Below are positions 7,983 to 16,836 of a DNA stretch of 64,000 nt, one piece after another. The DNA is from UQRS01 sp964481575. GTDB taxonomy: Bacteria > Bacillota > Clostridia > Oscillospirales > Acutalibacteraceae. The stretch's first letter is position 1, and the number at the start of each line of letters is the position of its first letter. The position numbers were made by a program, and so were the translations under genes. The notes under the pieces are model-generated. The model was not told the DNA's origin. It did no database searches and was given only the letters and a program-made list of their open reading frames with translations. The stretch is from assembly GCA_964481575.1 (NCBI GenBank), contig CAYZTR010000001.1:120557-184556 (forward strand), written 5' to 3'.

Positions 7983-9134
7983 ATGGAGATACGATCTGTT
8001 TTAGATCCGGCCTTCCGGGAATACGGCACAGTGGTGGCAGGGCTGCCTCTGGCGGAGCTGTCTGCTGCCTTGTCCCAAACGCCCTGTCCGGACGAAGGCA
8101 CCCGATATCTGGCCAGTGATCCGGGTTTGGAATCCCTGCCGGTATATGCCATGTTCCGGGATCATCTTTTTGGCGGGATGGATTCTCAGCTGGGATGGTG
8201 CAACGGACACAATACCAAGCTCAATGGGCTGGAGTATCACCGTTCCAGTGAATTTAATCTGGGCACGGAGGATTTTATTTTATTGCTGGCACATCGCTGG
8301 GAAATGGAAAAGGATCATCTGGATACCCATAAAGTGCGGGCTTTTTTGGTGCCAAAGGGAATGCTGGTGGAGATCTATGCCACCACTTTGCACTTTGCTC
8401 CCTGTTCTGCCAGAGCCGGACAAGGCTTCCGGGTTTTGGTTGCCTTGCCTCGTGGCACTAACGGTCCCCGCCCGGAGATTCAGCCTCAGACGGGAGAGGA
8501 CGCCCTCCTTTGGATGGAAAACAAATGGTTGCTGTGCCACCCGGCATCCACGCCTGCCGCTAAAGGGGCCTTCCAGGGACTGGTGGGAGACAACCTGAAT
8601 ATTGCCGGCGATATTGCAGAAAAATCCCCGGTTCCCTTGGAAATCGAACGGAAATTTCTGATCCGGTATCCCGATCGGGCCTTTTTAGAGCAGTTCCCCG
8701 GCGGATCCGCTACCCAAATCACGCAGACCTATTTACTGGCTCAGCCGGGGTTGACCCGGCGGGTGCGCAAGCGGGGAACGCCCGGCAACTGGCAGTATAT
8801 CCTGACTGAAAAACGGCGGCGCACCGCTTTGACAGCCGAAGAAATGGAACGGCAGCTGACCGAAGAGGAATATCTGTCTGCTTTGGAGATGGCAGACCCG
8901 GCCCGGAAACCAGTGGAAAAAATTCGGTATGTGCTGCCCTATGCAGGACATCTGCTGGAAGTGGATCTGTATTCTTTCTGGCAGGATCGGGCTACGCTGG
9001 AGGTGGAGCTGCAGTCGGAGGAGGAAGTCTTCCAGTTGCCGCCGGAGATTCAGGTGGTGCGGGAAGTTTCCGCCGACTTCCGCTATAAAAATGTGAATCT
9101 GGCCAAAGAGATCCCCATGGATGAGCTGGAGTAA
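7983..9134 (+). CDS. Fusion of a DUF4867-like domain with a CYTH (triphosphate tunnel) domain
   Basis: The 383-residue protein has two unrelated halves. Residues 1-210 match what I know of the uncharacterised firmicute DUF4867 family, a cupin-like fold with segments FGGMDSQLGWCNG, NGLEYHRSSEFN, KVRAFLVPKGMLVE and TTLHFAPC. Residues 217-383 form a CYTH domain: LEIERKFL gives the ExExK triphosphate/metal motif at 220-224, followed by YLLAQPGLTRRVRKRG, LTEKRR and the acidic strand TLEVELQSEEE. CYTH proteins bind or hydrolyse inorganic triphosphate or adenylyl compounds. The frame is continuous, with a ribosome site (AAGGAG) ten bases after proC. The joint role of the two halves is unknown. Confidence 0.8.
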   Translation: MEIRSVLDPAFREYGTVVAGLPLAELSAALSQTPCPDEGTRYLASDPGLESLPVYAMFRDHLFGGMDSQLGWCNGHNTKLNGLEYHRSSEFNLGTEDFILLLAHRWEMEKDHLDTHKVRAFLVPKGMLVEIYATTLHFAPCSARAGQGFRVLVALPRGTNGPRPEIQPQTGEDALLWMENKWLLCHPASTPAAKGAFQGLVGDNLNIAGDIAEKSPVPLEIERKFLIRYPDRAFLEQFPGGSATQITQTYLLAQPGLTRRVRKRGTPGNWQYILTEKRRRTALTAEEMERQLTEEEYLSALEMADPARKPVEKIRYVLPYAGHLLEVDLYSFWQDRATLEVELQSEEEVFQLPPEIQVVREVSADFRYKNVNLAKEIPMDELE

Positions 9135-9171
9135 GGAAGGAACTGTGGGTTACGAAAGGGAGAGGTTGCTT

Positions 9172-10137
9172 GTGAATCATCGGCTGTATGTGGTGATCCC
9201 CTGTTATAACGAGGAAGCTGTGCTGCCGGAAACAGCCCGGCGGCTGACCGAAAAAATGGCGGCATTGATTGGGGCCGGTAAGATCGCTGCCGATTCCCGG
9301 GTGATGCTGGTAGATGACGGCTCCAAGGATAAGACCTGGAGTATGATCGAGGCGATCCACCGGGAGAATTCCCTGTTTACCGGATTGCAGCTCAGCCGGA
9401 ACCGGGGGCATCAGAATGCTCTGCTGGCCGGGCTGATGACGGCAGCAGAACGGTGCGACATGGCTATTTCCATGGATGCTGATTTGCAGGATGATATGAA
9501 CGCCATGGATGAAATGGTGGACAAATATCTGGAGGGCTGTGACATTGTGTACGGTGTCCGCAGTCAGCGAAAGACCGACAGCTTCTTCAAGCGGGTTACT
9601 GCGGAAGGGTTTTACCGGCTCATGAACCGCATGGGGGTGGAGACGGTATTTAATCATGCGGATTACCGGCTTATGAGCCGCCGCGCGCTGGAGGCTTTAG
9701 GCGAATTTAAGGAAGTGAATTTATTTCTGCGGGGTATGGTGCCAATGCTGGGTTTCCGTACAGATACGGTATACTATGCCCGGGCGGAGCGGTTTGCTGG
9801 GGAGTCCAAATATCCTTTGAAAAAGATGATTTCCTTTGCATTGGAGGGGATTACCTCCTTAAGCGTCAAGCCCATTCGGATGATCGCTACCCTGGGATTT
9901 ACGGTGTTTGGTATCAGTATTCTGATGCTGCTGTATACGCTGATTCGGTATCTGACCGGGCACACAGTAGCCGGTTGGTCCAGCCTGGCCATTTCCCTTT
10001 GGGCTATTGGCGGTTTGCTGTTGCTGTCCATCGGTGTGGTAGGGGAGTATATCGGGAAAATTTATCTGGAAGTGAAGGCCCGGCCCCGTTTCCTCATCGG
10101 AAAAGATCTGGAACAGCAGGAAGAAGAATCACAATGA
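9172..10137 (+). CDS. Membrane-anchored family 2 glycosyltransferase (GtrB/ArnC-like)
   Basis: I chose the GTG at 9172 because AAAGGGAGAGG stands just before it; an earlier in-frame ATG would overlap the preceding gene. The 321-residue protein shows the GT-A motifs VVIPCYNEEAVLP, LVDDGSKDKTW and the metal-binding AISMDADLQDD, then two C-terminal membrane helices (about 235-260 and 275-300) with GVVGEYIGKIY at the end. This layout is typical of enzymes that move a sugar from a nucleotide donor to undecaprenyl phosphate on the inner membrane face for later wall or lipid glycosylation. The donor sugar cannot be read from the sequence. It ends an apparent operon with a terminator right after. Confidence 0.9.
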   Translation: MNHRLYVVIPCYNEEAVLPETARRLTEKMAALIGAGKIAADSRVMLVDDGSKDKTWSMIEAIHRENSLFTGLQLSRNRGHQNALLAGLMTAAERCDMAISMDADLQDDMNAMDEMVDKYLEGCDIVYGVRSQRKTDSFFKRVTAEGFYRLMNRMGVETVFNHADYRLMSRRALEALGEFKEVNLFLRGMVPMLGFRTDTVYYARAERFAGESKYPLKKMISFALEGITSLSVKPIRMIATLGFTVFGISILMLLYTLIRYLTGHTVAGWSSLAISLWAIGGLLLLSIGVVGEYIGKIYLEVKARPRFLIGKDLEQQEEESQ

Positions 10138-10141
10138 AACA

Positions 10142-10177
10142 AAAAGCGGCTGTTCGGCTGTCGGGCAGTCGCTTTTG
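10142..10177 (+). terminator. Rho-independent terminator after the GT2 gene
   Basis: AAAAGCG.CTG pairs with CAG.CGCTTTT around a 13-base loop, five bases after the stop codon. Confidence 0.75.
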
Positions 10178-10290
10178 TTATTATACAGGGGAATTTTTGC
10201 TCAGTATTTAAAAACAGGAAATTACACCTGTGACTTTTTTGTGCTATACTGGTAATAGAAGATTTGTCACATATGAAGGAAGGATCTGCC

Positions 10291-11643
10291 ATGAACAAGG
10301 ATTTGACGGTTGGAAAACCGGAAACCGTCTTATGGAAGTTTTGCCTGCCCCTTTTCGGAAGCATTATTTTTCAGCAACTGTACAATATTGCAGACAGCCT
10401 GGTAGCTGGGAAATTCGTCGGGGAAAATGCACTGGCTGCGGTGGGAAACAGTTATGAGATCACGCTGATCTTCATTGCATTTGCTTTCGGTTGCAATATG
10501 GGGTGTTCGGTTTTAGTAGCGCAGTTGTTTGGCGCAAAACGCTATCGGGATATGAAAACGGCGATCCACACCGCTTTTCTGTCCATGTTGGTGTTGCTAG
10601 TGGCCTTAATGGCGCTGGGGTTGTTTTTGGGAGGCAGCCTTTTGGAATGGATCCACACGCCATCGGAAATTTTCGCAGATTCTAAGCTTTACCTGGATAT
10701 TTATATTTATGGGCTGCCGTTTCTGTTTTTCTATAATATTTCCACGGGGATTTTCTCTGCTTTGGGCGATTCCAGGACGCCCTTCCTTTTCCTAGCCGTT
10801 TCTTCTGTCTCCAACATTGCGGTGGATATTTTATTTGTCAAAGCCTTTCAAATGGGGGTGGCCGGTGTGGCCTGGGCTACCTTCCTGTGTCAGGGTGTCA
10901 GCTGCCTTCTCTCTTTACTTTTTGTGTTCCGCCGTCTGGCTTCCATCCGGACGGAAGAGAAAAGCGCATGGTTTTCCGGAGCGGCCTTTCGCAAGTTTGT
11001 CATTGTGGCCGTACCCAGTATTTTGCAGCAAAGCTCGGTTTCTCTGGGAAATATTATCATTCAGAGTGTAGTCAACGGATTTGGCGCCGGCGTAATTGCT
11101 GGCTATGCTGCGGCAGTAAAACTGAATAATCTTGTGATTACCTCTTTCACTACCCTGGGTAATGGCATTTCCAACTATATTGCCCAGAATATCGGAGCGG
11201 GAAAAATGGATCGGGTTCGAGCGGGGCTGCGTGCCGGTGTCAAGCTGGTGTGGACTATCAGCCTTCCCATTGTGTTGCTTTATTGGTTTGGCGCCGGAAC
11301 ATTAGTGGGCTTCTTTATGGACGCGCCCTCCGATTTAGCGATGGACACCGGTGTCCTGTTTCTGCGGATTCTGTCCCCCTTCTATTTCGTCATATCCGCC
11401 AAGCTGGTGCTGGACGGTGTCCTGCGGGGTGCTAGTATGATGAAACGATTTATGATTGTCACTTGTACTGATCTGGTGGTGCGTGTGGTTTTGGCGATGA
11501 TTCTTTCCCGTCCTTTCGGCGCTGCCGGAATTTGGTGTGCCTGGCCCTTTGGCTGGACCATCGGACTGGTGCTGGTAATTTTGTTTTATCGAAAAGGCCC
11601 CTGGATGAAACAGGAAAAAACGGCGGCATCCTGCAAGGAGTGA
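10291..11643 (+). CDS. MATE family multidrug/Na+ antiporter
   Basis: The protein has 450 residues and about twelve hydrophobic segments. The N-terminal pattern (WKFCLPLFGSIIFQQLYNIAD, then VGKFVG.NALAAVG and GCNMGCSVLVAQLFGA) is typical of the bacterial DinF/NorM branch of MATE exporters, which use a Na+ or H+ gradient to expel cationic compounds. The start is the ATG behind GAAGGAAGG; upstream ATG codons lack a ribosome site. It stands alone between terminators. The substrate is unknown; members near housekeeping genes often export drugs, dyes or metabolites. Confidence 0.9.
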   Translation: MNKDLTVGKPETVLWKFCLPLFGSIIFQQLYNIADSLVAGKFVGENALAAVGNSYEITLIFIAFAFGCNMGCSVLVAQLFGAKRYRDMKTAIHTAFLSMLVLLVALMALGLFLGGSLLEWIHTPSEIFADSKLYLDIYIYGLPFLFFYNISTGIFSALGDSRTPFLFLAVSSVSNIAVDILFVKAFQMGVAGVAWATFLCQGVSCLLSLLFVFRRLASIRTEEKSAWFSGAAFRKFVIVAVPSILQQSSVSLGNIIIQSVVNGFGAGVIAGYAAAVKLNNLVITSFTTLGNGISNYIAQNIGAGKMDRVRAGLRAGVKLVWTISLPIVLLYWFGAGTLVGFFMDAPSDLAMDTGVLFLRILSPFYFVISAKLVLDGVLRGASMMKRFMIVTCTDLVVRVVLAMILSRPFGAAGIWCAWPFGWTIGLVLVILFYRKGPWMKQEKTAASCKE

Positions 11644-11677
11644 AAAGGATCTACGCTTATTCCCCTGTGTTTATGAA

Positions 11678-11714
11678 AAATCCCGGCCTTTTGGAACACA
11701 AAAGACCGGGATTT
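11678..11714 (+). terminator. Terminator after the MATE gene
   Basis: AAATCCCGG.CTTTT pairs with AAAAG.CCGGGATTT. The perfect dyad lies 35 bases after the stop and could act in both directions. Confidence 0.75.
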
Positions 11715-11723
11715 GTGATAGAA

Positions 11724-11757
11724 AAAGACTGCCTGCAGAAAGCAAGGCAGTCTTTTT
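11724..11757 (-). terminator. Terminator of the GH3 gene
   Basis: AAAGACTGCCT and AGGCAGTCTTT form an eleven-base stem with a ten-base loop, and poly-T follows on both strands. It lies 14 bases beyond the GH3 stop on the minus strand. Confidence 0.8.
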
Positions 11758-11771
11758 CAAAAGGAGGACTG

Positions 11772-14700
11772 TTAATTTTGATTTAAAATAGCTTTTCGCA
11801 GGAGCACCACATCGGTGACCGACAGGCTGTTATCTCCGTTCAGATCGCCCAGAGGGGTCTGCGCTGCTGAATTTCCGGAAAGGATGGCTTTCCGCAGTAG
11901 TACCACATCGGTAACCGACAGTTTGCCGTCCTCATTTAAGTCTCCCAGCAGACTGGGATCTTCCGGCAGATTGGCCAAATGGGATTCGGCGGCTACCAAG
12001 GTGGCATAGTTGGTAATCATGGAACGTGCCACCGGGTTCAGACTGTCATAATTGGCTCGCAGGCTTTCCACTATTTCCGCGTCGGTTTCGTCCAGCAGGG
12101 CAATGGGGGTCAGGGTATCAATGGCATCCAGAAGCGCGGAAGCGCCGGAAATATCCACAGATTCTCCCTGGCCGGTGAGACGGATCCAGTTGAAGTTGAT
12201 GCCGCTTTCCAGGACAGCGATTTTCAGGGTGTGCAGACCGCTGCCAATGGGAATTTGCCCCAGATTTTCGGAGACCCAGCTTTGCCAGCCGCCGGTAGAG
12301 GAAGGTTCCACAGTAGTTTGGAGCAGGGTGTTATCCAAATAGATCTGATAAGTGGCGCCGGCGGATTCCACGGCGGTGCGCAGCTCCAGGGTGTAATAGC
12401 CGGGATCCTGCACATCCAGGGCAAAGATCATGTAGGTGCCGGCCTCAGTATAGGCGGTGTTCTGCCCGCCACCTTCGTCACTGGTATTTTCCGCGCCGAT
12501 GGTGGGTGAGCCGCCGGTGCGATCCACTGTCCGGACAGTGAGAATGTTTTGCAAATCCAGGGCAAAGCAGCTGCCGGGCAGAAGATTGGCCTGGAAACGG
12601 GCCACTGCACGCTCCAGGACGCCTAGCGCCTCCTGAGCCTCTGCCACTGTCACGCCGCCGCGTACCAGGGCGTTGGCAGTGTCAATGGCTGCCGCCAGGG
12701 TTTGCATGTCACTGGCGATATAGCATCCGGCAGTGGTGCCTTCCTGGGCCGCATCATAGATGGCTTGGGCGGCCCGAACGCCGGAACGGAGTATGGTGAT
12801 TCCGGAGGCCGAAGCCGATTGGAAGGTAATCTGCACCGTAGTGTCGGCTGTAACCTGCGTCAGAAGAATCTTATTATTACGAACCTGATAGGCGGTTTCG
12901 GGGATTACAGTAATGGTATTGATACACTTTCCAGTATCGGGTGTTACCGCTACAATGGCACTGCCGCCGGAATATACCACCCGGTTCTTCAGGCTGGCGC
13001 TGCCGCCTGCTTCGGCCACTACGGTAATCGCCACCGGAGCCTGGGTTATATCGGCCTTTAGGGAGGACATCCAGCTGGATTCCGGTGCTGCATAGGTGTA
13101 GGTCTGGGCCTGACCAATGGAGTTGGCAAAGGAGTTGGTGCGGGTTAGTACTCGGAAAATGTTGACCACATTTCGCTGGAGCATAGCCTTGGTCAGAGGA
13201 GCGGTATAGTTACTGTCTCCGGTATTGACGCTTTCAGGTTGTTCCACGGCGTTGACCACCACGCTGGCGTTGCCGCCAGGCATAATCAGGTCATTGCCGG
13301 CATACTGCATGGTGGCATTGTCGGCATAGCAGCCCCAGTCTGTGACCACCAGCCCCTGGAAGTCCCACTCGCCCCGGAGGATACCGGTCAGCAGGGAGAA
13401 GTTGCTGGCAGTGCAGATGCCGTTAAAGTCGCAGTAGGTGGACATAATGGTCCAGGGCTGGGCTGTCCGCACCACGATCTCAAAGGGCTTTAAGTAAATT
13501 TCCCGCAGGGCCCGCTCGGTGACATTGATGTTTCCGTAATATTTCCGGTTGGTTTCCTGGTCATTGCAGGCGAAGTGCTTCACAGAAACGCCAACGCCGT
13601 GGGACTGCACCCCGATAATGAGCCTGGAGGCCAGGATGCCGGCCAGCAGCGGATCCTCAGAGAAGTATTCATCGTTCCGGCCGGAACGGGGATCCCGCAG
13701 GGTATCCACGCCGGGAGCCAGCCAGATATCGCAGCCGGAGGCGGCCATTTCCCCGCCGATGGCATCCCCCTGCAGGGACATAACATCCACATCCCAGGAG
13801 GAGGCAAGAACGTTGGTGGCGGCCCAGCCGGTCCAGGTGCCGTATTTACAGCCCAGGGGGCCGTCGGCGTAGGTGAATCCGGGACAGGCAAACCGGGTGG
13901 ATTTCCCGGCGCTGCAGACCACCTCAGCCAATTCGGCAGTGGTCATCTGCGCCACCACCTGTTCAACAGTTGCCTGATTCAGATAGACATCCTCTAAAGT
14001 ATACACATGGTCGGTTACCTGATACACAAAGGTGGCCACCGAACTCATACCGCTGGCGGTGATGGCCACCGCCCGTATGATGGTGCGGCCGGTTTCCGAC
14101 AGGGTGATGGCACCGGTATATTTGGAAGAAGCAGCGGTGGGGGTTGTTGGCAGAGTGCCGTCAGTGGATATGGTGTAATAAATAGTAGCATTGCCGGCGG
14201 AGAGGGTCACCTTACTGCCGGTTTGATAGGTGCCGCTGGAGTCCAGACTGGCGATGGGGGTGGCCACGCTGGCCAGACGCAGGGTAGCGGCGTCACTGGT
14301 CAGAACGCCCGGCCCCACGGCCACAGCCTTTACTGTTTTCCCGGCAGCCACGGTGATGGGGCCGGTGTAGAGTGTGCTGGCTGTGGTGGGAGCGGAACCG
14401 TCGGTGGTATAGAAAATAGCGTTGCCGGTTTCCGTTGACAGGGTCAGCATTTGAGCGCCGCTTTCGCTCTTTTGATACAGCTGGATGGAAGGGGTGGCGG
14501 CTTTGGCAGTGACACTGGCGTCCCGGGTATAGCTCACGGTGGTCACCAGGCTGTTTTCCAGGCCGCTCTTCACAGCGCTGGCTCGCAGGGTGGTCTCGCC
14601 GGTGACGGCAATGGGCCCGGTGTAAAGGGCGCTGGCCTCGGTGGGGGTGGAGCCGTCGGTAGTGTAATAAATGGCGGCATCCGGGTTGTCGCGGTCATAA

Positions 14701-16697
14701 AATTGAACGGAGAGGTCCTCGCCGTAAGCACCCGCCGGCAGGCTGGCGGTAACCAGACCCACGTGGGTTTCACTTTGGAACCGGATCCAGTTCAGCGTGA
14801 TATTGGCGGTGTCGGCGGTCACCCGGATATTGGCAGCCCCGGACAAATCCAGTCCGGTCAGGGTCGCCGTGGCCCATTGGCCGGTCTGCGTCAGCCGGAA
14901 GGTTCCCAGCACAGCGTTGTCTTTGTTAAGGGTGACAGTGGCAGCAGTATCGGTATAATACCGGAGGGTAGCGGTGTAACCGCCGGTGTAAGCCGGGGCA
15001 TAAGGGAAGGAAAGGGTGTTGCCGGCCTCGGTAATGGTGACGCTGGCTTTGCCGTCCTGATCACCCGAATCGGCGTTGACGATATAGCCGGCAAAATTCA
15101 CGTTTAGATCAGACATTTGTACCGAGCCGGGCAGGGTCACTGTTCCCAGTTCTACAGCACCGCCTACGGTGGAACCGCCACCGGACGGAGCGCCGGAAGC
15201 GTTGCTATCAGTCAAATCCACCGAGCCTTCTAACAAAGCCGGATCGGAGGGGATGACGCTGGCACCTTGTACTGTTTCAAAATTGGCGGCCAGCAGGGGA
15301 ACCACCGGTGCCGCGGCCAGTTGGGCTTCTTCTTCCGGGTAAGACCAGGGAGTTGCGCCGGCCTTGGTCAGGGTGTCAATGTCCTTGGAGGGCTGGCATT
15401 GATTGGACAATTGTTGGGTGATGACCGTCTGATCCAAATGCAGACGGGCAGCCACCTGGGTATTGCGGGAACTGTTGCCCACCCGGATGATGTAATCCCC
15501 CGCCTCCAGCAGATAGGCGGCCTGGGTTTCGTCATAAGACGCCATATTGGAAGTGGTGAAGGAGACAGTCAGGGTCTGGGATTCGCCTGGCTGAAGCAGA
15601 TCCGTTTTGGCAAAGCCGGCCAGCTCCTGGTAGGCCTTTTCCAGCTTGCCGTCCGGAGCGGAGTAGTAAACCTGCAGCACTTCCTTGCCGGCCGTTTTGC
15701 CGGTGTTTTTTACCGTGGCGGTTACCGTGACGGTATCGGCATCGGCGGTGATCCGGTCAGGGGTAACGGAAAAGGTGGTGTAGGATAAGCCATAGCCAAA
15801 GGGGAAGGCAGGGGTCACGTTGAAGGTGTCATAATAGCGATACCCTGCGTAAATGTCCTCCTCATAGTCAATATCCTTGATGGTATCGGTCATGTAATTG
15901 GCGTAGGTGGCCGTGTCGGTGATCTGCACCGGCCAGGTTTCGGTAACCTTGCCGGAGGGATTCACTGCACCGGTCAGCAGATCCGTCAGGGCGGCGGGAC
16001 CCTGGGGGCCGCACATGCCCATCCAGAGGATCGCGTCTACTTGGTCGTTGTCCCAGGTCATGTCGATGGGGTTGGCAGTGTTCAATATCACGGTGACCTT
16101 GTCAAAATACCTGGTCACCAGAGTGATCATATTCTGCTCCTCAGCGGTGAGCTTGTATTCCTCCTCCGTCCAGTCATAACCTTCGCCGTTGGTGCGGCCG
16201 ATAAAGACCAGTGCCTGATTGTTTCGATTGGCGGCGGCCGAGACGATGGCGTCGGTCAGGGGCATTTCTGGCAGAGAACGCCGGGCCAACAGCTCCACTC
16301 CCTGATACCAGGAGCCGGTGTCAGGGGGATTGTCGGTGTTATACTGGCGGTAGAGTTCCTCCAGCGTAGCGTCTACCGTGATCCGTTCCTTCAGGATGGA
16401 AAGGGAATCCATGATGCCCATGCCCAGGCCGTTGATAGAGCCGGAACCGAAGGGGGTATAAAAGGTGTGAATGGCGGCTGAGCCGAAGACGGCTACGCTC
16501 CCGGCCTGCAGCGGCAGGGTTTCCTCCTGATTCTTTAGCAGCACCATGCTTTGGGCGGCAGCCTGCCGGGATAGCTCGGTGTTGGAAATCGTGTCTGCCG
16601 CGGCTACGCCCGGGGTCAACAGGCTGGATGCCAATAAAATACCGGCCAATAGGGAAGCACCTCCTTGTTTGAATTTGCGAAACCGTTGCTTTTCCAT
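11772..16697 (-). CDS. Secreted dockerin-bearing family 3 glycoside hydrolase with inverted domain order
   Basis: A 1641-residue protein with a signal peptide (1-34). Domains in order: GH3 C-terminal domain (about 40-310, with WMGMCGPQG and ending PFGYGLSYTTF), fibronectin III-like (310-425), CBM6-like sandwich (528-642), three chitobiase-type repeats (664-723, 733-805, 818-892, each with YYTTDGS.PT-like strands), GH3 N-terminal catalytic barrel (about 898-1200, with KHFACNDQETNR and the nucleophile Asp1120 in VVTDWG), a second CBM6-like domain, a helical spacer, and a two-repeat dockerin (last 60 residues). The C-then-N order is known from Ruminococcus albus and Butyrivibrio beta-glucosidases. 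It likely removes beta-linked glucose or a related sugar outside the cell; the exact substrate is unknown. The ribosome site is AAGGAG. Confidence 0.92.
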   Translation of the reverse strand: MEKQRFRKFKQGGASLLAGILLASSLLTPGVAAADTISNTELSRQAAAQSMVLLKNQEETLPLQAGSVAVFGSAAIHTFYTPFGSGSINGLGMGIMDSLSILKERITVDATLEELYRQYNTDNPPDTGSWYQGVELLARRSLPEMPLTDAIVSAAANRNNQALVFIGRTNGEGYDWTEEEYKLTAEEQNMITLVTRYFDKVTVILNTANPIDMTWDNDQVDAILWMGMCGPQGPAALTDLLTGAVNPSGKVTETWPVQITDTATYANYMTDTIKDIDYEEDIYAGYRYYDTFNVTPAFPFGYGLSYTTFSVTPDRITADADTVTVTATVKNTGKTAGKEVLQVYYSAPDGKLEKAYQELAGFAKTDLLQPGESQTLTVSFTTSNMASYDETQAAYLLEAGDYIIRVGNSSRNTQVAARLHLDQTVITQQLSNQCQPSKDIDTLTKAGATPWSYPEEEAQLAAAPVVPLLAANFETVQGASVIPSDPALLEGSVDLTDSNASGAPSGGGSTVGGAVELGTVTLPGSVQMSDLNVNFAGYIVNADSGDQDGKASVTITEAGNTLSFPYAPAYTGGYTATLRYYTDTAATVTLNKDNAVLGTFRLTQTGQWATATLTGLDLSGAANIRVTADTANITLNWIRFQSETHVGLVTASLPAGAYGEDLSVQFYDRDNPDAAIYYTTDGSTPTEASALYTGPIAVTGETTLRASAVKSGLENSLVTTVSYTRDASVTAKAATPSIQLYQKSESGAQMLTLSTETGNAIFYTTDGSAPTTASTLYTGPITVAAGKTVKAVAVGPGVLTSDAATLRLASVATPIASLDSSGTYQTGSKVTLSAGNATIYYTISTDGTLPTTPTAASSKYTGAITLSETGRTIIRAVAITASGMSSVATFVYQVTDHVYTLEDVYLNQATVEQVVAQMTTAELAEVVCSAGKSTRFACPGFTYADGPLGCKYGTWTGWAATNVLASSWDVDVMSLQGDAIGGEMAASGCDIWLAPGVDTLRDPRSGRNDEYFSEDPLLAGILASRLIIGVQSHGVGVSVKHFACNDQETNRKYYGNINVTERALREIYLKPFEIVVRTAQPWTIMSTYCDFNGICTASNFSLLTGILRGEWDFQGLVVTDWGCYADNATMQYAGNDLIMPGGNASVVVNAVEQPESVNTGDSNYTAPLTKAMLQRNVVNIFRVLTRTNSFANSIGQAQTYTYAAPESSWMSSLKADITQAPVAITVVAEAGGSASLKNRVVYSGGSAIVAVTPDTGKCINTITVIPETAYQVRNNKILLTQVTADTTVQITFQSASASGITILRSGVRAAQAIYDAAQEGTTAGCYIASDMQTLAAAIDTANALVRGGVTVAEAQEALGVLERAVARFQANLLPGSCFALDLQNILTVRTVDRTGGSPTIGAENTSDEGGGQNTAYTEAGTYMIFALDVQDPGYYTLELRTAVESAGATYQIYLDNTLLQTTVEPSSTGGWQSWVSENLGQIPIGSGLHTLKIAVLESGINFNWIRLTGQGESVDISGASALLDAIDTLTPIALLDETDAEIVESLRANYDSLNPVARSMITNYATLVAAESHLANLPEDPSLLGDLNEDGKLSVTDVVLLRKAILSGNSAAQTPLGDLNGDNSLSVTDVVLLRKAILNQN

Positions 16698-16713
16698 GAA
16701 GTACCACTCCTTA

Positions 16714-16741
16714 ATAAAATTTAAAAGGTTTTAAATTTTAT
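16714..16741. promoter_or_regulatory. Perfect 13-2-13 palindrome over the GH3 transcription start, likely operator
   Basis: ATAAAATTTAAAA (16714-16726) is the exact reverse complement of TTTTAAATTTTAT (16729-16741), with GG between. It lies between the ribosome site and the -10 box of the GH3 gene and covers the predicted start site, the classic position for a repressor. The regulator is not evident in the neighbourhood. Confidence 0.6.
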
Positions 16742-16745
16742 GTAC

Positions 16746-16774
16746 AGTATACCATACTTACTTTAAAAAGTCAC
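16746..16774 (-). promoter_or_regulatory. Promoter of the GH3 gene (extended -10)
   Basis: On the minus strand GTGACT (16774-16769) and TATACT (16751-16746) are 17 bases apart, and TGG directly precedes the -10, giving an extended -10 element. Confidence 0.6.
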
Positions 16775-16784
16775 GTGCAAAAAG

Positions 16785-16819
16785 AAAAAAGCCCATGGAG
16801 AAATTTCATGGGCTTTTTT
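16785..16819 (-). terminator. Terminator of the CobW gene pair
   Basis: AAAAAAGCCCATG and CATGGGCTTTTTT form a 13-base stem with a 9-base loop. On the minus strand it follows the stop of the 16837-17775 gene by 17 bases and is followed by further T residues. Confidence 0.85.
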
Positions 16820-16836
16820 GTGCAATCTGTGGATTT

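Noticed and set aside
14007..15107. Plus-strand Gly-rich frames inside the GH3 gene
   Set aside because: Products are Gly/His-rich reversals of the Thr/Ala-rich GH3 protein and have no ribosome sites.
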